From Bacillota bacterium (GTDB lineage Bacteria; Bacillota; Clostridia; Christensenellales; CALWSW01), in the NCBI GenBank assembly GCA_023402915.1, contig JAEYFO010000283.1:1-5475 (forward strand): a DNA stretch of 5,475 nucleotides, read 5' to 3'. The position numbers were made by a program, and so were the translations under genes. The notes beneath the pieces are model-generated. The model worked only from the letters and a program-made list of their open reading frames with translations. It had not been told where the DNA came from and did no database searches. Of this stretch, positions 1-5,475 are shown piece by piece (the stretch's first letter is position 1; the number at the start of each line of letters is the position of its first letter).

Positions 1-1496
1 ACCCTGTGCTGATAGCGGATGTGGCGGCAGGCCTGCTGCATGAGCGCCTTTTGCGCCGGGGGAAGCACCACGTCCTCCCAGCTGTAGCAGGGCTCCACCC
101 GCCGCGCCAGCCGGTCGAGCCGGTGAACGACCTGCCGGTAGCAGCAGCGATGGATCTCCGTATTGCTCAGCGGAAGGTTTTTCAAGCGGAACAGCCCCGT
201 TGCCTGCGCCGCCGCCCCGCTGATCTGCCGGGGCACAAAGCGGAACTTGGCGGAAAGCTCTTCAAGAGAGACGCTCTCTTCGAGCGGAATGGTCTGAAAA
301 TAGTGTTGAAAGAGCGCCAGCCGCTCCTGCTCGGCGGGAACGGGCAGCTCATATTCCATCACGGCCGGACGAAGGGACTGCGGCAGCCGGCTTCCCGAAA
401 GGAAGAACACCGGCTCGCGCGCCGGCCGGCTGCGCGAAATGGCTCGCAGCACCTCCGGCGGCGCCTGCTGTGTTTCTCCCTCCGTCGTGACGGAATCCAG
501 CGCGCAAAAGCACAGGAATGCGTCCAGCAGCCGGGAAGCCAGCAGCGCCTTTTCCACGGAGGCTTCGCTCTGCCCCATGGCGGAAAGGTCGGCAAACAGG
601 CACTTTTGCCCCAAGTTTGTCATCGCGTGCCGCAAAAGAAAGCGTTTTCCCACGCCCTCCGGCCCCACGAGGGAAATGGCCTGCGGCCCGGCGGACACCA
701 TCGAGGAAAGTTCCCGGCAAAGCGCCTGGCCGGTCACCAGCGGCGCTTCCGGCTGCATCGTGCGGCCGTCGAAAAACTCCATGCCCGTTCCGTCGGGGAT
801 CGTTCCGCCGCCGAGGAATTCCAGCACAGTCTCTTCAAGCCGCAGCGTTCCCTCTGCCAGCGCCCCCCCGTCAAAAAGCGACGTAAAGGCCGTTTCGCGG
901 GAAAAGCGCGCCGCATATTCCTCAACGGTTTTTCCCGCGGGCAGGTACAGCTGCACCGTCAGGGCGATCCCGGGGGATTTTTTCGTGATGTCGTCCTGCA
1001 AATAGGCAAACAGCCGCTCGTACTTTGCGTCGAGCACCGCGGCATAGGCCAGCGTCACCGCCGCGCAGCCGAATTCGTCCAGTTCGAACCGTTCAAACAG
1101 CTGCAAGAGCGGAAATTCCCGTCCCTTTTCACCGATGCGCCGCCGCACCGCTGCTTCTCCGAGACGGATCTGTTCGGCTTCTTCGGGTGTGAGCTTGCTG
1201 CGCAGCCCGGTTTGCGCCGCCTTGACGAGGTTATGCTCGAATTCCTCCCGGTTCACCACCAGGCCGAGCATGGAGCGCATCTCGCTTTTCGGGCCGAGCC
1301 ACTGATGATTTTTATAGTAAAGATACAGCCGGTAGTCGATGAGGGCGAAGGCGTCCTGCATCAATTCCCACTGATCCCGGTAAGGCTGATCCAGTTTTTC
1401 AAAGGCGGAAGGCTCTGCCGGTTCAGCCGCGGCGGAAGCTGCCTGAACCTCCGGCGCGTCGTTTTTTCGTTCTTCCGCCCGTTTTGCCCACCGCAT
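1..1496 (-). CDS. Pvc15-like eCIS AAA+ ATPase, N-terminal part (3' end outside the window)
   Basis: An open frame starts at ATG 1496-1494 and reads 498 codons without a stop to the left edge, so the C-terminus is missing. Residues 1-35 are a charged, Ala/Pro/Glu-rich leader. Residues 40-180 form a helical N-terminal domain ending in YLQDDITKKSP (165-175), which resembles a motif I associate with the N-terminal region of eCIS ATPases. A first AAA-like module follows: P-loop GPEGVGKR (278-285), a weak Walker B LCFCALDS (328-335), a sensor-like strand VFFLSGS (363-369) and ELPVPAEQER (383-392). Near the edge, CYSWEDVVLPP (470-480) matches the lead-in to the canonical AAA module of Pvc15/Afp15 proteins, so the main ATPase core should lie just beyond base 1. 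Family members are cytosolic and needed for assembly or loading of contractile injection particles. The start lies 2 bases after the DUF4280 stop and has only a weak GGTG site, suggesting translational coupling. Family assignment is good; the exact role is by analogy. Confidence 0.85.
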   Translation of the reverse strand, partial: MRWAKRAEERKNDAPEVQAASAAAEPAEPSAFEKLDQPYRDQWELMQDAFALIDYRLYLYYKNHQWLGPKSEMRSMLGLVVNREEFEHNLVKAAQTGLRSKLTPEEAEQIRLGEAAVRRRIGEKGREFPLLQLFERFELDEFGCAAVTLAYAAVLDAKYERLFAYLQDDITKKSPGIALTVQLYLPAGKTVEEYAARFSRETAFTSLFDGGALAEGTLRLEETVLEFLGGGTIPDGTGMEFFDGRTMQPEAPLVTGQALCRELSSMVSAGPQAISLVGPEGVGKRFLLRHAMTNLGQKCLFADLSAMGQSEASVEKALLASRLLDAFLCFCALDSVTTEGETQQAPPEVLRAISRSRPAREPVFFLSGSRLPQSLRPAVMEYELPVPAEQERLALFQHYFQTIPLEESVSLEELSAKFRFVPRQISGAAAQATGLFRLKNLPLSNTEIHRCCYRQVVHRLDRLARRVEPCYSWEDVVLPPAQKALMQQACRHIRYQHR

Positions 1497-1498
1497 GG

Positions 1499-1876
1499 CT
1501 AAGGCACCAGCACGGTGTTCGCCATGGGCGACAGGATGGAGATCACGCCGCCATAAGCGCACATCAGCTTGCTGCTGTGATTGAGCGCGGGCTTTCCGCC
1601 GATGAGTACCGTCGGAGAACCGGGCGCCCAGGGAGCCGCCAGCACGGGCGCACAGGGCGCGGGGGTGAGCACGCCCAGCGCTGCGGCCGTCGCCGCCGCC
1701 ACAGCGGGGTTTGCCGGGCAGCTGCACATGCCGAACGTGGGAAATTTGTTGTCAAAAATCGTGGCTGCCGGAAGCCCGCAGGCCAGCACCTTAGCCGCCG
1801 GCGGAACCACGAGCGGGGCGGGCGCAGCGCCGAACGCGCACTGGCACATCGCCGTGGAAGCCGTTTGAATCGCCAT
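1499..1876 (-). CDS. DUF4280 PAAR-like protein, probable spike-tip of the eCIS
   Basis: This complete 125-residue protein has the DUF4280 layout: MCQCAFG near the N-terminus (10-16), a central FGMCSCPANP block (48-57), LTPAPCAPV (70-78), PWAPGSPTVLIGGKPAL (82-98) and a final LMCAYGGVISI (104-114). Seven cysteines (11, 13, 33, 51, 53, 75, 106) are spread through these blocks and could bind a metal, as the tip of PAAR proteins does. DUF4280 proteins are PAAR-like caps that sit on the VgrG/gp5-type spike of contractile injection systems and help pierce the target membrane. No effector domain is fused, so this is a bare tip. The ATG at 1876 directly follows the previous gene's TAA and has an AAGGA site 9 bases upstream. 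The ATPase gene begins 2 bases downstream. The family call is strong from motif order; metal binding and tip position are inferred. Confidence 0.88.
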   Translation of the reverse strand: MAIQTASTAMCQCAFGAAPAPLVVPPAAKVLACGLPAATIFDNKFPTFGMCSCPANPAVAAATAAALGVLTPAPCAPVLAAPWAPGSPTVLIGGKPALNHSSKLMCAYGGVISILSPMANTVLVP

Positions 1877-2614
1877 TTACTTTCTTCCTTTCCTCTCCGC
1901 CGCTCCCGCGGGCCATTGGTTTTTTCCTTCGTGAAGCGCCAGCTCCTGCAATGCGCCCTTTTCCGGGTCAAACAGAAAAACCGTTCCCGCGGCGCGAAAC
2001 ACCGCCAGCGCTTTTCCGTCCTTCCCCGCGCGATAGGCCTGCGCCGGGAAGAGCGTCGTGCTGCGCGAATGGGAAAAGCGCAGCGGCGTTTCAAAAACAG
2101 CCCGCTCCTCTTCCATGGCCGTCAGCGTCACGATCTCGCTCTTTTCGCCGTCCACAATCAGATAATTCTGCGGAAAGCTTCCCCGGAACGCGCCGCGGAA
2201 AAACACCCGCGCCCCATCGTCTCCGGCAGCGGCGCTCTCCTGCGCAAGGCGAAGCTGCTCGCCCGGCGAGACAGAAGCGATCCAGAGGAGCTTTCCTTCT
2301 TTTTGAAGGGAAAGGGACAGTTCCGTCACCTGCTGGGGGAAGGGATAATTGGCCGCAGGCTTGAGGGAGACAGACAGCGTCTGCGGGCGCTCTCCGACCG
2401 TCAGCAGCACGATCTCGTCCTGATAATACGCGCCCCGAAGCAGAATTTCATATTCGCCCGGCGCGAGGTTGACAAAGGCCAGATAGCCGCCCTGCCGGTA
2501 TTCCGGCACAAAGGGCTGTCCGTTGACAAAGCAGCGGACTGCGTTTTTTGAAACGGGACGCCGGGTGAATCCATCCGCCACGCACAGCACGGCGCTCACA
2601 TGCAGCCGGATCAT
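1877..2614 (-). CDS. Beta-rich eCIS accessory protein, possible detached Pvc16 C-terminal region
   Basis: This complete 245-residue protein belongs to no family I can name with certainty. The frame is open up to 2722, but the ATG at 2614 is preferred: it sits in an ATGA overlap with the upstream stop and has GGGAGG 6 bases before it. The extra 36 upstream residues are basic and look like out-of-frame DUF4255 coding sequence. Residues 1-85 have a prealbumin/carboxypeptidase-regulatory-like pattern: a hydrophobic strand, then FTRRPVS, FVNGQPFVPE, GGYLAFVNLAPGEYEILL and a final strand. Residues 137-192 alternate strand-like segments (RGSFPQNYLIVDGEKSEIVTL, then FETPLRFSHSRSTTLFP), similar in texture to tail-hub or tail-associated beta domains. 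There is no signal peptide or membrane segment. Its place between Pvc16-like and PAAR-like genes argues for a structural or assembly role. Similar beta domains occur fused to DUF4255 proteins elsewhere, so it may be a split-off Pvc16 C-terminus; that link is inference. Confidence 0.75.
   Translation of the reverse strand: MIRLHVSAVLCVADGFTRRPVSKNAVRCFVNGQPFVPEYRQGGYLAFVNLAPGEYEILLRGAYYQDEIVLLTVGERPQTLSVSLKPAANYPFPQQVTELSLSLQKEGKLLWIASVSPGEQLRLAQESAAAGDDGARVFFRGAFRGSFPQNYLIVDGEKSEIVTLTAMEEERAVFETPLRFSHSRSTTLFPAQAYRAGKDGKALAVFRAAGTVFLFDPEKGALQELALHEGKNQWPAGAAERKGRK
1886..1890 (-). promoter_or_regulatory. Ribosome binding site (AAGGA) of the DUF4280 gene
   Basis: The minus strand upstream of the start reads GAGAGGAAAGGAAGAAAGTAAATG. 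AAGGA lies 9 bases before the ATG, inside the end of the preceding gene, whose TAA directly abuts this ATG. A second purine-rich match (GAGAGG) lies a few bases further upstream. Confidence 0.7.
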
Positions 2615-3207
2615 TCCTGTCCTCCCTTCTGGTCCTTCGGTTCGATGGAGATGGACACGTCGGAGACGCGGCTGACCTTGCGCACGCGCTTGCTGTCGAT
2701 GGAAACGCCTTCGATCTTGCATACCACGGAGAGCTTATAGGGTTTGGACGTGTTGTTCCAGATTTTGATCATCTGGTCGAAATTCGGCCGCTCCACGGAA
2801 AGATGCAGCGAGGGCTTTTCTTCCGCCAGCGAGCCCTGAAGGTATTTTTCATCCAGCACGGGGTGATCCTTGAGGATCTGCACCGCCGCGCCGAGCATCC
2901 GGTACTGATCGGCCTCGCGCAGCTGGACAGGCGCCTTGGAATGGGCCGTGATCAGGAAGCTGAGCCGGAAGCGCGACGGAAGCGCCCGCTGTACCTCCTG
3001 CGACTGCTGAAAATATCCGCCGCCCGGCGCGCTTTGCTGATCCTCCTCCAGATGGAACAGATACACCGTGATCTGGCTGTTCTCGTTTTCGTGCGGGGAG
3101 CAGAGGGAGATCAGCTCCCGCTTGCTGATGGGCTCGGGCGTCATGAACTCCCGCAGCAGCTCCACCAGACCGTTGCCCGCCTCCACAAACGCCGTATAAT
3201 CCGCCAT
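2611..3207 (-). CDS. DUF4255/Pvc16-like tail terminator protein of an eCIS
   Basis: This complete 198-residue protein shows the DUF4255 pattern throughout. Residues 46-57 (ITVYLFHLEEDQ) match the family's first conserved strand. Residues 79-118 carry the core RFRLSFLITAHS, then EADQYRMLGAAVQILKDHPVL, equivalent to the family's LhYLLTa...Eh.lLG.amq.L.d.PvL. Residues 136-173 (LSVERPNFDQMIKIW, then KPYKLSVVCKIEGVSIDSKR) match the block in which a Trp is followed by PYrlSl and I-D-S. DUF4255 corresponds to Pvc16/Afp16 of PVC and Afp particles, a cap that ends the inner tube and sheath and sets particle length. The C-terminus is a short charged tail. The start at 3207 has a perfect AGGAGG site 5 bases upstream, which overlaps the stop of the MORN gene. 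The stop overlaps the next start as ATGA. Family call is strong; the cap role is from homologues. Confidence 0.9.
   Translation of the reverse strand: MADYTAFVEAGNGLVELLREFMTPEPISKRELISLCSPHENENSQITVYLFHLEEDQQSAPGGGYFQQSQEVQRALPSRFRLSFLITAHSKAPVQLREADQYRMLGAAVQILKDHPVLDEKYLQGSLAEEKPSLHLSVERPNFDQMIKIWNNTSKPYKLSVVCKIEGVSIDSKRVRKVSRVSDVSISIEPKDQKGGQE
2621..2626 (-). promoter_or_regulatory. Ribosome binding site (GGGAGG) deciding the start of the 245-residue protein
   Basis: GGGAGG lies within the last codons of the DUF4255 gene, 6 bases before the ATG of the ATGA overlap. It supports the start at 2614 over the longer open frame beginning at 2722, which has no supporting context and would overlap DUF4255 by 112 bases. 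Confidence 0.8.
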
Positions 3208-3212
3208 GGTTT

Positions 3213-3218
3213 CCTCCT
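3213..3218 (-). promoter_or_regulatory. Strong ribosome binding site (AGGAGG) of the DUF4255 gene, overlapping the MORN stop
   Basis: The minus strand reads ATAGGAGGAAACCATG. AGGAGG lies 5 bases before the ATG, and the MORN gene's TAG stop (3219-3217) shares two bases with it. A ribosome terminating on the MORN gene therefore sits on the next initiation site, which suggests coupling and fixes the DUF4255 start. Confidence 0.85.
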
Positions 3219-5475
3219 ATCGGGTCAGCGCGCTGAGCCAGTTTCCTTCGTTCGCCAGCATTCCGCCGGTCAGGGCATTGAGTGAGATCATCTGCTTTGC
3301 ACAGTCGTGAATGGCCTCGTGCAGCCGCAGCGCCGCCGTGCTCTTTTGGCAAAGGGCTTCATAGCGCTGCGCCTCGTCTGCGCTGCCCATGGCATAGGCT
3401 TCCAGCACGGCCTGCGCGTTTTTTCCGGAATCGGCGTATTGATTTTGGGCCTGCTCCAACTGCTGCCAGCTCAGTTCCAGATCCATCAGCGCCAGAGAAA
3501 CATCCTTCTCCTCCCCTGCCGCCTTGAGCGCCTTGACGTCCAGCTTGGCCGGGTCTTTCAAAAAGAGCGCTTTCGTCATGTCATAGGACGCGAAGCTCCC
3601 GCCCTGCACCGGATGCTCCAGCTTGAGCTTTTCCATGGCCACGGCCGCCCGGCTCGCCAGCAGTTCCAGCTCGTCCGCCTTTGCGGAAAGCTCCTGCACG
3701 GTCTGCTCGCTCCCCGTGCCCATGGCCAGCTTTTCCTGCTCCGCGGAAAGCAGCGTCCGCGTCAGCGCCGCCTGATCCTCATAGGCCTTCCGGGTCTCCG
3801 CCTGAAGGTAGTAATCCGTCATGGCGAGCAGCGTCGTGGTGAGCGTGCCGTCCGCCGTCCAAAGCGGTTCGGTTTCGTCCTCTGCGGGCGTTTCTTCCGT
3901 CGGGTCGTTAACGGTTTCTTCGCCGCTCTCCCCGCCGGACTGCCCGCCCTCTTCCAGTGCGGCGGCTTCTTCGGCGCTTAGCAGCTTGTCCGTTCCGAAA
4001 TAAGGATTGTTTTCCGCAGTGGTTTTCGGAGCGTTCTGCTCCAGACCCAGCGCCCCGAGGAGCACGTCCAGTCGCTGCGCGCTCTTTTCCACGCCGCCGC
4101 CCGATGCCGTCGCCGTTCCCTTGGGCATGTCCGAAAGGGCGATCCATTCGATCATCAGCCACCGGCCCTGCGGATCGTTCGGCCTGCTCCAGCCCACAAA
4201 GACGTGATCTTCATAATAATAGGCCGTGCGGCGGTACGTTCCGTTTGCATGGGGGACGCCGCCGGTAAAGCTGGCCTTTTCCGTCGTTTCTTTCTTTTCG
4301 TAGCCGGGCGCGGCCTGCGCCTCGAATTCCTCCGCGTTTTTCCATTGCAGCGCGCCGCAGAATTCATCCGCGCCGGTCTCGTAGCGGTAGGCATAATAGG
4401 CGATCGGCTCGCTTTTTTCGGTTTTATAGCTGCAAAATACCGTTGCGCCCAACGCGCTGTTGACGATGGAAAAGCCCTTTGCGCCACCGCTCACTTCTGT
4501 CAGCGCCGCTTCGCCAAAGGCTTCGCGCACCTCCTGCGCGCTTTTTCCAAGAAGCGTGCCAAGGTCTGCGCCGCCATCCGTCATCTGCCCGGAGTAAACC
4601 GCCGCGCCGCCGCCGTCATAGAGCGTGCCCCGCCCTTCGGGAAGAAGCCCCTCCACCTGCCCGGCGTAGCGCAGCAGCCCCCCGCGGGTCAGCCGGACTT
4701 CCCCGGTGGGAGCGCCCTTTGAAAATGTGCCGGAGAACGCGGTTTGCTCCGCCAGATACAGCGTGCCTTCGCCGTCGTATTCTCCCAGCAGAAAACCGCC
4801 CTCGTAAAGGCAGGAGCCGTCCTCTTGATAGAGCCTGCCCTGCTGGTCGTATTTGCCCTGCGCAAACTGTCCCTTGTATTGCAGCTGGCCGGACGCAAAA
4901 TAGAGCGTACCTTCGCCGCTGTATTCCCCTTCGGAAAAGCCGCCCTTGTAGCGCACTGTTCCATCCGGAAAAAACTCCGTGCCCTCGCCGTCCCAGTGCC
5001 CTTCAGAAAATGCTCCTTTATAAAGAAGCGCTCCCTCCGCATAGGCCGTACCGGAGCCCTGCTCCAGTCCCGCGGAAAATTCGCCCTCATAGGCCAGCAC
5101 GCCGTTTTCATAGCGCTTGCCCGCGCCCTGATAGAGACCGTTTGCAAAACCGCCCTTGTATTGCGGCATTCCTTCGCTGTAGAGCGTGCCTTCGCCCTGA
5201 TACGTTCCGGCGGCAAAAGCCCCTTCATAGCGCAGCTCGCCGTTTTCGTAGAGCTTTCCCTTGCCGTCGTACAGCCCTTCGGAGAATTTCCCCTCATAGA
5301 CCAGCACGCCCTCGTCGTAAAGGCTGCCCTCGCCGTCGTAATGCCCGGCGGCAAAGTCCCCCTCGTAGCGCACGCGGCCCGCTTCGTCGTATTCCTTTCC
5401 CCGACCGGTCAGCTTGCCCTCTTCCAGCCTGCCTTCCAGCCACGGCTCTTTTTTCTGTTCGTCATAGCACAAAAC
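3217..5475 (-). CDS. Large MORN-repeat protein, 5' end outside the window
   Basis: At least 752 residues are visible and the frame is still open at the right edge; the first possible start (TTG at 5472) is probably an internal Leu. Numbering from that codon, residues 11-291 hold about 12 MORN repeats of 22-24 residues, with units such as RYEGDFAAGHYDGEGSLY and VYEGKFSEGLYDGKGKLY; the last two are degenerate. Residues 300-480 form a mixed, Tyr/Trp-rich domain I do not recognise, beginning LLGKSAQEVREAFGE. Residues 507-536 are an acidic Glu/Gly/Thr/Pro linker. Residues 540-751 are Ala/Leu/Glu/Gln-rich and look helical, probably coiled-coil. No membrane segment is seen, but a signal or anchor could lie in the missing N-terminus. 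MORN repeats are beta-hairpin rods used as scaffolds or for lipid and protein contact. Its stop lies 9 bases before the Pvc16-like start, so it belongs to this operon. It is not a standard eCIS part and its function is unknown. Confidence 0.87.
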   Translation of the reverse strand, partial: VLCYDEQKKEPWLEGRLEEGKLTGRGKEYDEAGRVRYEGDFAAGHYDGEGSLYDEGVLVYEGKFSEGLYDGKGKLYENGELRYEGAFAAGTYQGEGTLYSEGMPQYKGGFANGLYQGAGKRYENGVLAYEGEFSAGLEQGSGTAYAEGALLYKGAFSEGHWDGEGTEFFPDGTVRYKGGFSEGEYSGEGTLYFASGQLQYKGQFAQGKYDQQGRLYQEDGSCLYEGGFLLGEYDGEGTLYLAEQTAFSGTFSKGAPTGEVRLTRGGLLRYAGQVEGLLPEGRGTLYDGGGAAVYSGQMTDGGADLGTLLGKSAQEVREAFGEAALTEVSGGAKGFSIVNSALGATVFCSYKTEKSEPIAYYAYRYETGADEFCGALQWKNAEEFEAQAAPGYEKKETTEKASFTGGVPHANGTYRRTAYYYEDHVFVGWSRPNDPQGRWLMIEWIALSDMPKGTATASGGGVEKSAQRLDVLLGALGLEQNAPKTTAENNPYFGTDKLLSAEEAAALEEGGQSGGESGEETVNDPTEETPAEDETEPLWTADGTLTTTLLAMTDYYLQAETRKAYEDQAALTRTLLSAEQEKLAMGTGSEQTVQELSAKADELELLASRAAVAMEKLKLEHPVQGGSFASYDMTKALFLKDPAKLDVKALKAAGEEKDVSLALMDLELSWQQLEQAQNQYADSGKNAQAVLEAYAMGSADEAQRYEALCQKSTAALRLHEAIHDCAKQMISLNALTGGMLANEGNWLSALTR
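4600..5442 (-). repeat. Tandem MORN coding repeats, about 12 units of 66-72 bp
   Basis: The coding DNA repeats with a period of mostly 69 then 72 bases, matching 23- and 24-residue MORN units of the form Y-[EK]-G-x-F-x-x-G-x-x-x-G-x-G-x-x-Y. Related DNA strings recur on the plus strand, for example ccttcgccgtcgtat near 4767 and ccctcgccgtcgta near 5327, and tagagcgtgccttcgcc near 5181 with a one-base variant near 4901. Units are diverged enough that they are not recent perfect copies. The first five full units (5370-5026) are uniform at 23 residues; later ones gain a residue and the last two lose the canonical YxG pattern. Confidence 0.85.

Noticed and set aside
1..1496. Type VI secretion ClpV as an alternative for the ATPase
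   Set aside because: There is no ClpN-type N-terminal repeat, and the QDDITKKSP and YSWEDVVLPP motifs plus DUF4255 and DUF4280 neighbours fit the eCIS family instead.
6..1502. A 498-codon plus-strand open frame across the whole ATPase region
   Set aside because: It is the antisense of the minus-strand ATPase, Arg/Gln/His-rich with no family signature. Long antisense frames are common in GC-rich genes, and the minus frame has clear eCIS ATPase motifs.
1484..2551. A 355-codon plus-strand open frame
   Set aside because: It lies antisense to the DUF4280 and beta-domain genes, has low-complexity basic composition, and the minus-strand proteins show family motifs and ribosome sites.
2615..2722. 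A longer N-terminus for the beta-domain protein starting at 2722
   Set aside because: It would overlap DUF4255 by 112 bases, adds an Arg/Gln-rich stretch typical of out-of-frame translation, and the ATG at 2614 has a well-placed GGGAGG site.
3865..3954. The acidic stretch in the MORN protein as a calcium-binding or low-complexity effector motif
   Set aside because: It lacks any DxDxDG-type spacing. It reads best as a flexible linker between domains.
3307..3981. A 224-codon plus-strand open frame and other plus-strand frames under the MORN gene
   Set aside because: They are antisense shadows of the MORN protein, Arg/Leu-rich with no recognisable domain, and the coding strand is clear from the repeat structure.
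4689..5354. A minus-strand 221-codon frame overlapping the MORN repeats
   Set aside because: It is a shifted frame of the repeat DNA. Its apparent periodicity comes from the MORN repeats, and the true frame gives the YxGxF consensus.

Overview
The window is a tightly packed, single-strand operon fragment. Every supportable gene lies on the minus strand, so transcription runs from right (5475) to left (1). It reads as part of an extracellular contractile injection system (eCIS) locus, the Afp/PVC/MAC-like class of phage-tail-derived protein injectors. Three of the five genes carry recognisable eCIS family signatures: a DUF4255/Pvc16-type tail-terminator protein, a DUF4280 PAAR-like spike-tip protein, and the N-terminal part of a Pvc15-type AAA+ ATPase. 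The DNA is visibly GC-rich, ribosome sites are strong AGGAGG/GGGAGG types, and the spacing is phage-like. This suggests a high-GC Firmicute (for example a Clostridia/Oscillospiraceae-like gut bacterium), but the taxonomic guess is inference only.

Layout in transcription order. 5475-3217: a large protein with about 12 tandem MORN repeats, an unrecognised middle domain, an acidic linker and a helical C-terminal module; its 5' end lies outside the window. 3207-2611: DUF4255/Pvc16-like protein. 2614-1877: a 245-residue beta-rich protein whose start overlaps the previous stop (ATGA). 1876-1499: DUF4280 PAAR-like protein, starting directly after the previous stop (TAAATG). 1496-1: eCIS AAA+ ATPase, starting 2 bases after the previous stop and running off the left edge just as the canonical AAA module begins. 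The largest gap between genes is 9 bases. No intergenic promoter, terminator, RNA gene, insertion sequence or CRISPR array is visible.

By analogy with Afp/PVC particles, the Pvc16-like protein should cap the tube/sheath at the distal end, the PAAR-like protein should tip the spike, and the ATPase is needed for assembly or cargo handling. The beta-rich protein looks like a free-standing version of the beta-sandwich region found near Pvc16 proteins. The MORN protein is the unexplained part: it is locked into translational coupling with the Pvc16-like gene but is not a standard eCIS component. It is the best candidate here for a lineage-specific component, docking factor or cargo-related protein.
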